A stretch of DNA of 64,000 nucleotides from Blepharisma stoltei (Eukaryota; Ciliophora; Heterotrichea; Heterotrichida; Blepharismidae), in contig CAJZBQ010000041.1 of the NCBI GenBank assembly GCA_914767885.1, positions 246,001 to 310,000 on the forward strand. Reading direction: 5' to 3'. The notes under the pieces are model-generated. The model was not told the DNA's origin. It worked only from the letters and a program-made list of their open reading frames with translations, and searched no databases. Positions 55,275-64,000 of the stretch are shown piece after piece. Position numbers and translations under genes: made by a program. How positions within the stretch are numbered: position 1 is the stretch's first letter; the number at the start of each line of letters is the position of its first letter.

Positions 55275-57366
55275 CTATTGGCTTTCCAGGACGTGTTTAT
55301 CTGCTTCAGCTTCTTTAGAGCAAGACATATATGGGTGAGACTCAAAATAAGGCTGCTCCAATCACTTTCGGAAGATAAAAAGCACAGCAGTTGCTATAAA
55401 AGTGATAATAGAAATAAAAAGTCAAACCTTTCAGCATTCTCTTTCTCCATCTTCAGGACAATATTCTTCAAGTAGTGGTCCAGCTGTCAGCCCTGTAAAG
55501 ATATATCCGACTGCTAGAGGGCTTGCAGCAACTGATAAAAATACTCCTTCACGTCCTTTGGTGGCAACTTCCATTGTATAGTCAATTATTCTTGGAGCAT
55601 GAATTGCCTCTCCTAAGCTTACAAAAAATACAAAAATGCACACGGTCAAATAACTAGCACCAAATAACAATACTAGTGGTGAGGCAGCAGTAATCAAGCT
55701 TCCAAATGCTAATAACGAATAATTATTCATAACATAAATCAACATTGTTAAAATCGGAGTAAAAATAATCATTAGGATTTGGTGCAAAGCAATGATATAC
55801 CCAAAATGAGCCCCATCTTCAATATCACGATACATATAAATAGGCAAGGTAATAGTCAGATGATTATAAACAGCCCTCACAAAGGCAAGAACAAGGCACA
55901 ATGCTACAAGCCTCCAAAAAGATTTTAATATCAATATAGATCTTAAATGATCCCATGACGATTCTTCTTTTTTATCTTACTTACTTAACTTAATTATCTG
56001 GTGTTTAAGGTGTCTAGTGCCGCAGCCCAAAAAGGACCTATGGCAAAACTAGTGACGTAGGCAAGCCATCTTGGAACAGGTCAGCCCTGGCCAAGCCTTC
56101 TATCAACTCCTGCTTCACCAGCCTTGCTGCACGTCTCACCCGGCGCGATGCCGTCGCCCTTGTCTCGACTCAGCTCCTGCGCGTGTTCCGCCTGAGGGTC
56201 ATCTTCCCTTGGAGATGTGCTGAGAGGTAAAACCCCGAAATCTTGAGAGGACTGAGGAGCAGTTCCTCTGGTTATCCCCAGAGTTAAACCGCTATTGCTG
56301 TCCAGAAGTTCTCGAGTGAAAACCTATAGAAATTGCCTTTGAGTAGCGCGCTAAGCGCCCGAGACTTCCCGACGAAGTCTGGGCGGTGGTTTGACCAGCT
56401 GATATTGATCAAACCAACATCCAAAATGACAAATTCTTCTCATATAGAAGATTTGTCAAATTGGATGCTGGCTTGACCAACATCAGCTGGTCAAACCACC
56501 GCCCAGACTTCGTCGGGAAGTCTCGGGTGCTTAGCGCGCTACTCAAAGGCAATTTATATAACCCCATAAATAAAATTCCATGAGGGAGAGAAAATTAGCA
56601 GAGCTAATTTCTCTCGAACCGAATGCCATTTTATTTATCCTTCTTTTTTATCAATTTTAACAAGTTCTTGTCCTCTATAAGAGTAATCCAACTCTCTTAA
56701 AAAAAGTGACATGAAAAAAGCGATTCCCATAAAGACTGTAGAAATAATAAAAATAATTCGAAAAGTTGCTTGGTCTTCGTCTCCAAAAGTAAGTATCAAA
56801 TCTACAGCAATTCCTGCTAGAGCGATACTACCATAAAATACCATGGTATATACAGAAAAGCCTAAGCTTCTTGCATCATTTGAGGTGTATTTTTTAATTG
56901 CAAGCTTTACAGCTGGCGGAGTCAATACAAGAGGTACAAGCAATAGAGTCCCTAAAATAAAAAGCTGGATATATTTATCTGTAATAAACACAAGCAATAA
57001 AAATCCTAAAAACCCACAGCCCATAGAAATAAGCATAGAAATTTTGATTCCGAATCTATCAGGGATACTTGAAAGAGAAATTGTATATATTGCAGCTAGA
57101 ACACCAGCACAGCCATATATTAATCCTACCATTGTATCTGAGATATCCTGGACCTCTGACAGATATATTGCCCCACATACTAAAATCATTGAAAATCCTC
57201 CAAATCCGACTGTTTTAACTAGCAGCACCATCCAATAATCATTAGGAGACTCTAATAAGTCTTTGTAGCTTTTTTTATAGTAATCTGACCAAGATGGATC
57301 TTTGTAGTCTGAGTTATCGAGCAAAGGAGCAGAATCATTATCTTTTGAAGGTTTTTCCTCAGCCAT
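55275..57366 (-). CDS. Major facilitator superfamily transporter (471 aa)
   Basis: A 12-helix protein. The first half (helices 1-6, MILVCGAIYLSEVQDISDTM ... GCGFLGFLLLVFI) and second half (LVALCLVLAFVRAVYNHLT ...) are each six helices. Between helices 2 and 3 lies GLIYGCAGVLAAI followed by PDRFG, the MFS loop signature (G-x-x-x-D-R-x-G). TGA is Trp in the last helix (ECWKVW). A 676 bp retroposon (55977-56652) interrupts the cytosolic central loop; removal joins KIDKKE-ESSWDHLRS in frame, total 1,416 nt. The substrate is unknown. ATG 57366 is chosen; a TTG two codons earlier is not needed. Confidence 0.82.
55977..56652 (-). mobile_element. GC-rich retroposon-like insert in the MFS gene
   Basis: Target duplication CTTCTTTTTTATC at 55964-55976 and 56640-56652. 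On the minus strand it starts near ATAAATAAAATGGC and ends in TTAAGTAAGTAAG-like tail repeats. A palindromic MITE (56325-56560) is nested inside. Confidence 0.8.
56325..56560. mobile_element. Nested foldback MITE
   Basis: Ends TATAGAAATTGCC and GGCAATTTATATA. Perfect inverted arms of about 105 bp include CCCGAGACTTCCCGACGAAG and GGTGGTTTGACCAGCTGAT with a short loop around CTCATATA. Its TATAG end matches the other TATAG-class elements. Confidence 0.75.
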
Positions 57367-57742
57367 TTTCAAGTTTATTACTTTATTAAGCTAAAAACGT
57401 ATATCTTGGACTGTTCATTTGTCGAAAAATATTAATAATTTAAATAGTATAAGCCTTATACTGATAGAGGCAATAATAAAAATTAGGATACTATTTAATT
57501 CCCTTTCATTTTTTATAATAATTTTGAGATTAAGTATCCACATGAATTTTATTATAGGAAAAAGCAGGAGTCTCGACATTTATTTTATTATCATTTGTAT
57601 AGTCATGAACAAGAAATTAATATTTGATACAATAAAGCTATTTGTTATTTTTAATTAATTTGATTTTAAATAAAACTAATTTTAATAATTCCCAAGCTTA
57701 AATTACTTAATTTTCCCACATTTTCCATATTTATAAATTCAA
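57367..57742. other. Divergent promoter region between MFS and RAD51
   Basis: AT-rich. An open frame here lacks an ATG start and has hydrophobic low-complexity composition, so it is not called as a gene. Confidence 0.4.
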
Positions 57743-58750
57743 ATGCAGGCACAGCGCGCGGTAGACAAAGAAAACATCGAATGCGAATCAGGGCCAATGC
57801 CGATTCAAAGACTTAAAGATTTCGGACTCAACCAATCTGATATCACAAAGCTTCAAGAGGCAGGCTTCCAAACAATAGAATCAGTTGCTTATTCAACAAG
57901 AAAAGTTCTTTTATCTGTCAAAGGAATTTCTGAAGCAAAAGCCGACAAAATCAATGATGCAGTCCGAAAACTATTACCAATGGGCTTTATGTCAGCGACT
58001 GATCAATATGAAATACGTAAAAACTTAATTTATATCACGACTGGCAGTGGAGAATTAGATAAATTATTAGGAGGCGGCCTTGAAACAGGCGCATTAACTG
58101 AGCTTTTTGGTGAGTTCCGAACAGGAAAAACTCAATTGTGCCATACTCTTGCAGTTACAGCTCAGCTACCCACTTCTCATGGTGGAGCTGCAGGTAAAGT
58201 GATTTATATTGATACAGAAGGGACTTTCCGTCCTGACCGTATAGAATCAATTGCAAGAAGATTTGGACTTGATCCTCAGACTACATTAGATAACATTGGC
58301 TACGCCCGTGCTTTCAATTCTGATCATCAATTACAATTGCTTATACAAGCAGCTGCTATAATGGCTGAAAGCCATTATTCTTTATTAATTGTTGACTCTG
58401 CCACTGCTTTATATAGAACAGATTATACAGGCAGAGGAGAGCTTGCAGCAAGACAAAACCATTTAGGAAGATTTCTTAGAAATCTTCAAAGATTAGCTGA
58501 CGAGTTTGGAGTGGCGGTTCTCATTACCAATCAAGTTGTCGCTCAAGTAGATGGCGGGGCGATGTTCCAAGCAGATTCTAAAAAGCCAATTGGTGGACAT
58601 ATAATGGCCCATGCATCTACTGTAAGACTTTCTCTGAGAAAAGGAAGAGGTGAAAGCAGGGTAATGAAAGTTTATGATTCGCCAAATTTGCCTGAAGCAG
58701 AGTCGCCATATATGATTACAGAAGGAGGGATTGCTGACTATACTGAGTAA
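57743..58750 (+). CDS. RAD51: RAD51 recombinase (335 aa)
   Basis: Strand-exchange protein of homologous recombination. An N-terminal helix-hairpin-helix ([20 protein letters not shown] ... [11 protein letters not shown]) is followed by the RecA core: GEFRTGKTQ (Walker A), [22 protein letters not shown] (Walker B), L1 region [13 protein letters not shown]2 region [16 protein letters not shown] and the final [12 protein letters not shown]. Length and order match eukaryotic Rad51. No intron or IES interrupts it. It shares a 24-bp convergent gap with the hydrolase gene. Confidence 0.96.
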   Translation: MQAQRAVDKENIECESGPMPIQRLKDFGLNQSDITKLQEAGFQTIESVAYSTRKVLLSVKGISEAKADKINDAVRKLLPMGFMSATDQYEIRKNLIYITTGSGELDKLLGGGLETGALTELFGEFRTGKTQLCHTLAVTAQLPTSHGGAAGKVIYIDTEGTFRPDRIESIARRFGLDPQTTLDNIGYARAFNSDHQLQLLIQAAAIMAESHYSLLIVDSATALYRTDYTGRGELAARQNHLGRFLRNLQRLADEFGVAVLITNQVVAQVDGGAMFQADSKKPIGGHIMAHASTVRLSLRKGRGESRVMKVYDSPNLPEAESPYMITEGGIADYTE

Positions 58751-58774
58751 TATAAAATTAATTCGCTTTATTTA

Positions 58775-59857
58775 TTATAAAAACTCATAGGAGTTCTCTA
58801 CTGGATCTTCATTTTTAACGTCTGACACTTTGAGGCTTTCTTCAATAGCTTGTCTTAGTAGCTCTTCTTCTGATACTAAATTGTCTTGAAATTCTCTAGC
58901 TTTTTCAAATACTCTTGCGTTGCGACTGAACTTTTTTCGCTTTTTAGCTGATCTTGGAACTATTTCAAGCTGAGGTAAAAATTGGCACTGTAAAGTATTA
59001 TAAAAAAAAATAGCAACTGAATCTAGCATAAATTGAGGCCGGTCACTGTTATGGTCTCCTTCCACTATTATGATGTTTTTATCTCCTGCATATTTATCAT
59101 ATAATATCTGGGAATGTTTTGGGTTTACAAATGTGTCATCCTCTCCAGCCACAAATAAAGCAGGAATAAAACATTTATCTACATGCTTCAAAGGATCTAG
59201 CTCATTACTGTCAAAATTCGCTTTTTTTCTTATTGTTTTTCTTATCATTGATTTTGCAGCTGAAAGCACAATTCCAGGGATATTTTTTGCGTAAATTGCT
59301 GCAAGCTCTTTTGTAAGGACTTTTAAGTTTGAAAAAGGACTATCAAGGACCATTCCAGCAATTGAAAGGTCTCTATCTGCATGCAAAAGAGCAGTGACTG
59401 CCCCCATGCTTCTTCCCCAAAGTCCTATACAACTGACAGTTCCACAATTCCTCAGATATTCGACCACATAATCTACATCATCGCGCTCATACCACCCTAA
59501 TGAAATATATTCGCCTTCTGATAAGCCAGAACCTGATGTATCTAGACAGAATAATGTGATATTTGCTGGGAGAAGGACTGGAACTGATGCTAAAGCTTCA
59601 AGTCGGCTGCTTGAATTTCCATGGAGATATATAACACAAGGTAGCTGAGCGCAGACTCTCTCTTCTGCAACGGGCTCAAAATGGGAGCATTCCAGCCTTA
59701 GTCCTCGACGATTTTGTAGAGAGATGTCGGTGCGTTTGAAGCTTCGTTCTCCAATGCAAAATTCAGTAGGTCCCAGTTCTTTTGTTTCATAAACGTCTCG
59801 AGGCGGACGGATTATTGCTTTTCATAAGTCTTGATAACCTTTCTTGAGGAATGACAT
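58775..59857 (-). CDS. Alpha/beta hydrolase with a C-terminal ubiquitin-interacting motif (360 aa)
   Basis: The frame runs from ATG 59857 through TGA (Trp in QDLWKAI) to TAA 58775. Family features: oxyanion-side CVIYLHGNSSSRLEAL, a Tyr-Glu-Arg-Asp loop, nucleophile elbow GLWGRSMGAVTAL (G-x-S-x-G), a later Asp in AGEDDTFVNPKHS and His in EGDHNSDRP. These are the three catalytic positions of serine hydrolases. The C-terminus SEEELLRQAIEESLKVSD fits a UIM (E-rich, then L-x-x-A-x-x-x-S). The substrate is unknown. Confidence 0.8.
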
Positions 59858-59949
59858 TTATTAAGACATTATATATTAATAGGAAAGTTTCTATTTTTAT
59901 TTAAAAATTTAATATTTGATTCAATTTAAAGTGCAGGAAAAATATTATA

Positions 59950-60224
59950 CCCCCTCTAGAGATGAGTATTTTCCTCTAAAAGGGCTTTCACATACCAAAG
60001 TATCTGCCTACGGGCGTCCTGCCAAGATTCAAGACAAAGCGACTGGAGCAAATCAGTAAAGGCAGAGATGGAGCAAGCTGCAAACCTAGAAACTGTGACT
60101 GCGCAGACAGTCCACGTGCCAATAACAAAAACCTAATGGAGGGGCTGAAGTCTAGAGGATTGGAAATGTACAGAAAGTCCGTAATTAGCTGAGATGAGCC
60201 TAATCTAAATAAAGAAATATTATA
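59950..60224 (+). mobile_element. Intergenic retroposon copy
   Basis: Target duplication AAATATTATA at 59940-59949 and 60215-60224. Shares CAAAGCGACTGGAGCAAATC, then ACAGTCCACGTGCC and GTACAGAAAGTCCG, with the STT3 insert, so it is a shorter member of that subfamily. The tail is CCTAATCTAAATAAAG. Confidence 0.75.
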
Positions 60225-61044
60225 AAAATTTTATTTGAAATAAGAAAATAGCTATAATTATTTATGGTATCTTGCTTGTGCGCCTTGGCAAGAAGTGGTA
60301 AATTAACATTATGAATTGTCTATCATAAAAGATTTTGGTTGAGGCCCTTAGTTATCAGCGATTGGAGTGCAAACAATAGGTTGAGTGAGTTCACACAATT
60401 TTGATCAATTAGCATCATGGCTCATTATATGAAAGATTATTTATTATTATTTTATGTAAAATTCGATTTGTGACTTAAGGCAACCATTCTTTTCGATTTA
60501 AAAATAAAGTTAAACTGATTTATTGTGTTAATAAAGTAATTATAATTTTATTAAAATTTTACCTCTAAAATCGTTAGATAGAGCTACTGTTTTTATTTCA
60601 ATCAAAATGTCCATTAATATAAAAGAGCCAATGGAAATATTTTTACTCCAACTTTTGGTCTATTCTTAAGGCTTCTAGATAGTGTTAATTACATTTGCTC
60701 ATAGAAAAAAGTATTGTGCAGTTCAATCGCATTTTTCCACTTTTGAATTATTCTTCACTCAAATCTAAAACTATTATCCCAGTAAAGAGTAGGCCTATAC
60801 TGGCACACAAAGAAAGAAAGCTCTTCAAAATAAAGCGAAAATAATCAGACAAGCAATCATACAAAATATCCCTTTAATTACAAAGAAAGGTCTCATATGG
60901 GAAAGCAGCTTCAGCATATGGAGGTTAAAATCTTCATAAAGTTCAAAATACGTGGAGAAAAGCTAGCAGAAGCCTTTAAACAAAGGCCACCTACCTATTT
61001 TCATAATCTCTTAAACACTTATCAATAGACTTTAATCCTAGCTC

Positions 61045-61290
61045 TCCGACTCCTTTAAGAGTAACTAATCATTAAAAATTGCCTATTTTTGGAAAAACTA
61101 CCCTCCTTAAGAAAAAAATTATTAATTTAACTTTTTTATATAAAAATTCTATTAAATTTAAGACAACTTGCATTATTAAACATTAATTTATGATTCTCTT
61201 ACAAATTTAAAAAAAAGTTTTTAGATAATCTTAATCTCAATTTTTTAATAAAAAAAATTAATCCCTTCTAAAAATGGAAGAAAAAGCTTG
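61045..61290. mobile_element. Degenerate MITE remnant
   Basis: Starts near AAGAGTAACTAATCATTAAAA and keeps CCTATTTTTGGAAAAAC and CTACCCTCCTTAAG, echoing the order AAATCGCCATTTTTTG then CCACCCTCCGTGAG of intact copies. The far terminus is not recognisable. Confidence 0.45.
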
Positions 61291-61363
61291 CTCTTTTTAA
61301 GGTACTGTAAATAAAAAAGCGAAAATAATCCATAGGTTTGCTTTACAAGCAACCATGATTTAA

Positions 61364-62551
61364 TTAGCTATGTCTATATAAATCCCTGATTATTGCTACA
61401 GTATCTTGATCTGCTGGGACTGGCATCTCAAGTTGCAGAAATTTCACTGCCAAGAAAATGCAAGCTTCAGCTATATTTTCCGCGCTCTTTTGCAAAGCCA
61501 GAGTAGTTCGGAAACAGTCGTTAGCGAAGTTGCACGCGTATCTCAGTACGTTTTTCCTCGTCTGAGGTGATATGTTTAGTGGGAAGATAAAATTGTGAAT
61601 GTATGGATATGGAAGAGGAATCTCAAAATTAAATCCTATCTCATTTAGAAGCCAAAACTCATAAAATTCAATATTTTTTGCAAGCCTTCTCAGCATCGAA
61701 TCTGATAAGGGAGGAACTTGTAACCTGGGGTTAAGGGAAGTCTGAATAGTTGAGCGGAGCACGTAGAACCGCCTACATACATTTTCCAGGTGCTTGGGCT
61801 GCTCCAGGGCTTTTGCAGCTAGAAAAATGCAGGCGCCTGCTAAGTGGAGACTGTCGAACTTCCCAATGCTGTTTGTTACAGCGAACTATGGCTCGTATTA
61901 CTTTGTGGAAGTAGACTTGCGCAGTAGCTACGCAGGACTGAGAAAGTCCCAGCTGAATTGCTAAGTCTCGGATAAATAGCAGAGCTTCAAGCTTCTTTTG
62001 TGTCTCTTTTTCAGAGGTGAGCGAATTTTTCTCATCCTCGCTCTTCAGGACTTCATCCGACTTGAACAATTCCATTTTCCTAACGATCTCAATTCTGTAA
62101 AATCCTCGGTCGATTTCTGCAGTCTTTTCTCTTGCTTTGTATTAATAATTGTGCATAGAGTTAATAAGGCATTACAAGATTTAAAATGGCAGTTAGGGTA
62201 GGATGGCGGTCCTAAAACTGAGCTTAGTTAGAGTAGTTCTGAACTTCTTGAGAGTCTCGGCTCAAGGAGAAGTCTTCTACACTGAGGCTGGTGTAGAAAA
62301 AGAGGTCTGAAGAGGCTTGGGCGAAACAGGTTAACGGTTAGGCTGGTCTCACCTACCGTTATTCAGAGCTTAAGACTACTGAGGAATAGGAGTTAAAGAG
62401 CAATCTCATAAGCATAAACATTAAAAAATAAGGAATTACATATGAGATGGAGTTATGAAGACAATGATGATTTAAATACTTACTCTTTTTTAAAATCTGA
62501 ATAAGCATCACGCTTATTTAATTCAAAGAAATTTTTTGAATCATCTTTCAT
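61364..62551 (-). CDS. Cyclin of the transcriptional (K/T/L) type (276 aa)
   Basis: Cyclin box: IQLGLSQSCVATAQVYFHKF, then ACIFLAAKALEQPKHLENVCR, and a second box with CIFLAVKFLQLEM. The FLAAK and YFHKF elements are typical of cyclins K, T and L that pair with CDK9/12/11. A 16-nt intron lies at 61886-61901. The true start is upstream: MKDDSKNFFELNKRD at 62551, separated by a 341 bp IES (62142-62482) whose removal gives FKKE-YKAREKTAEID in frame. Total 831 nt. The protein ends soon after the second box. Confidence 0.78.
62142..62482. mobile_element. IES carrying a GC-rich retroposon fragment
   Basis: TA at 62140-62141 and 62481-62482. The inside contains TTTAAAATGGCAGTTAGG, the same AAAATGG 5' start as other retroposon copies, then ~210 bp of GC-rich sequence, then AT-rich DNA. 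Removal joins GAG TAC AAA in frame and exposes the real cyclin start. Confidence 0.65.
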
Positions 62552-62777
62552 ATTTTATATTCTACATTTTTAAGTTAAGAGAAAGCAAAAATTTAATTAT
62601 CTTTTGAAAAAATAAAAACAAAAATGTTTTTATTTATTGTAAATAGGAATTGAAATAATGAAAAATATCAATCTATTTTTCTGATATCGCAAAAGAGTGA
62701 AGCTAGGAATAAATTAATTTATTTTGTTTTATTGATAATCCTAATATCAGGGATGGAGGCTGAAGGAATGAGATACT
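62552..62777. other. AT-rich flank upstream of the cyclin gene
   Basis: Likely promoter side. No recognisable element. Confidence 0.3.
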
Positions 62778-63133
62778 TACTCCCCCCTCTGTGAGTGAAC
62801 AAAACCATTAGAAAAATCCCTATTTTTTGCCCAAAAAAAAACCCACCCTCCGTGAGTGAACAAAAATTTTTTTAATAGAAAAAATTTTTTATGAAAAAAA
62901 AATTGATATATAAGTGATAATTATTTATAATGAAATCTCGAGCTAATTCTGTTTAATTTTAAACAAATTGCGTTTTAAAACATAAATTTTATAAATTAAA
63001 TTAATATTTGCTTTCCAATTTTTTGCAAATTAGGATTTTTTTTAAATTTTTTTATAAAATTTTTTTTAAAAAAAAATTAACTCCCCTCTGTGAGTGAACA
63101 AAATTTTTTTGTTCACTCACGAAGGGGGAGTTA
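62778..63133. mobile_element. Full-length MITE, reference copy
   Basis: 356 bp. Starts TTACTCCCCCCTCTGTGAG; the inner CACCCTCCGTGAGTGAACAA block follows ~70 bp later; the core TAATTCTGTTTAATTTTAAA is conserved; it ends GTTCACTCACGAAGGGGGAG then TTA. The terminal ~20 bp are inverted repeats of each other. TA at both edges. Confidence 0.85.
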
Positions 63134-64000
63134 AACAAATTGCTAGTTACATGTATTAAAGCTATTACTGAAATACTGGCACATAACTCAATTGCTAGCT
63201 ATATGTATTAAAGCTATTGCAAAAATATTAACGCATAATTCAAAGGTCTTTAGTGCTGATAGATTTATTGCATATTGCTTTGAATTAAAGTTTTCTATCT
63301 TATTCATATAAATATGTTTTTAAAAAATGATCTTAATTAAGAGTAAAGATAATAAAATGATCATAGATTATTTAAGCAATGAAGAAATTTTAATAAAATA
63401 ATTAAACTTTTTTTTGCAAGGCAAATATAAATACTTTTATTACTCATATTTATCTTTTATATATTACTAATTCTTACATTAGCCTTTATTTATGCTCATT
63501 ATAGAGGTTTTTGCTGCAGATTAAATATCAAAATGGCAAAATTTCGTAGGTTTTGCATTATAAATAAGCTTTGCATTTCCTTTAATATAACAATTAAACT
63601 TTTTGCTTTGAATTTTTAGTAATTTATTGAGGCTATTACATATGATAAAAAATTGGTTACCAATTATATCATTTATCAAAATATTCTATTAAATCAACTT
63701 ATAGTTAAATCTTTGCCTTATCCCTTTTTCATGTTTCAATTCAATTTTTAAAAGTTGAAATACGAGAGATCTTATTTTCCTTAATTTCAATACAAAAACG
63801 CATGAAGCCTAAAAGCATACCCTTTAAAAATAATTAATTATTTTTATTTTCAAACTTTATAGGTTTTATTAACCTCACTTTAAATTAGTATTTGACTGAA
63901 AATAATTTTCAGAATCTTTATATTTTGCACTTATTTGATCACTTAATATTGCTATCTCTAATATTTATACATACAGATCAATTATCTTCAATAAATTTAT
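63134..64000. other. AT-rich tail with a small tandem duplication
   Basis: A ~52 bp unit containing ATTGCTAG and ATGTATTAAAGCTATT occurs twice in tandem at about 63140-63240. The rest, to the window end, is AT-rich and shows no gene on either strand. Confidence 0.5.

Larger units (their letters stand above)
59858..61363. other. Long intergenic region
   Basis: Contains a retroposon copy (59950-60224), a degenerate MITE (61045-61290), and a possible gene remnant near 60780-60940, where the frame KALQNKAKIIRQAIIQN looks coding but runs into TAA both sides. No tRNA or rRNA seen. Confidence 0.5.

Noticed and set aside
57419-57658. Open frame of ~79 codons on the plus strand
   Set aside because: No ATG start, Ile/Phe/Leu-rich composition expected from AT-rich DNA, and it lies in a divergent promoter region.

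Overview
The window reads as nuclear DNA of a heterotrich ciliate, most likely Blepharisma, and specifically as germline (micronuclear) DNA. Three things seen in the sequence support this. First, TGA is read as tryptophan inside many genes while TAA and TAG stop: a PWWP domain reads P-W-TGA-P, Arp2 reads KD-TGA-DG, and several reading frames that a standard code would cut run on through TGA. Second, genes carry tiny spliceosomal-type introns: I count 24, of which 20 are 15 nt and 4 are 16 nt, all GT...AG. Third, many conserved genes are broken by longer inserts whose exact removal, usually between two TA dinucleotides or between short direct repeats, restores both the reading frame and family motifs. 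These behave as internal eliminated sequences (IESs). The genus is an inference from code plus intron size; no species marker is present.

Layout. 1-518 is the end of a MITE-containing IES cutting a GPR180/TMEM145-like gene. 1601-7536 is one large unknown gene with four IESs. 7.9-13.1 kb holds a small membrane protein, a RING/TRAF-like protein, a decayed gene and a protein with a P4-ATPase-like membrane pair but no catalytic domain. 13.3-18.3 kb holds a ketoacyl-synthase-like protein lacking key catalytic residues, a PWWP protein, a TFIIS-M-like protein and a six-EF-hand protein. A 1.6 kb element with long inverted repeats and internal tandem repeats fills 18.5-20.1 kb. 20.2-33.9 kb holds coiled-coil proteins, casein kinase 1, a saposin-like secreted protein, MIC60, a C2/EF-hand membrane protein, a C3orf33-like protein and a VPS9 protein. 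34-44 kb holds Arp2, a 772-aa unknown, a VAMP7-like SNARE, a PAM2-motif membrane protein and small unknowns. 45.7-62.6 kb holds a Rab GTPase, a GBP/atlastin-like GTPase, STT3, a coiled-coil protein, an MFS transporter, RAD51, an alpha/beta hydrolase with a UIM, and a cyclin.

Inserted DNA falls into classes. (a) An AT-rich ~250-400 bp MITE with ends like TTACTCCCC...CCGTGAGTGAAC. (b) Composite elements with ends [TA]TAG...CTA[TA], 150-290 bp inverted repeats and an interior of ~160-175 bp tandem repeats. (c) GC-rich inserts flanked by 6-16 bp target-site duplications, several with short repeated 3' tails, like target-primed retroposons; seven lie inside coding exons. (d) Short IESs of 37-310 bp. 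Genes such as RAD51, MIC60 and the EF-hand protein carry none.

The most striking case is the Rab gene. A 1,083 bp IES sits inside a 15-nt intron; only after its removal can the intron be spliced, and only then does the protein gain its terminal Cys-Cys prenylation motif.

For every interrupted gene I checked that total length minus the proposed introns and inserts is a multiple of three. No expression, somatic-genome or database comparison was possible; product names rest on motif recognition.
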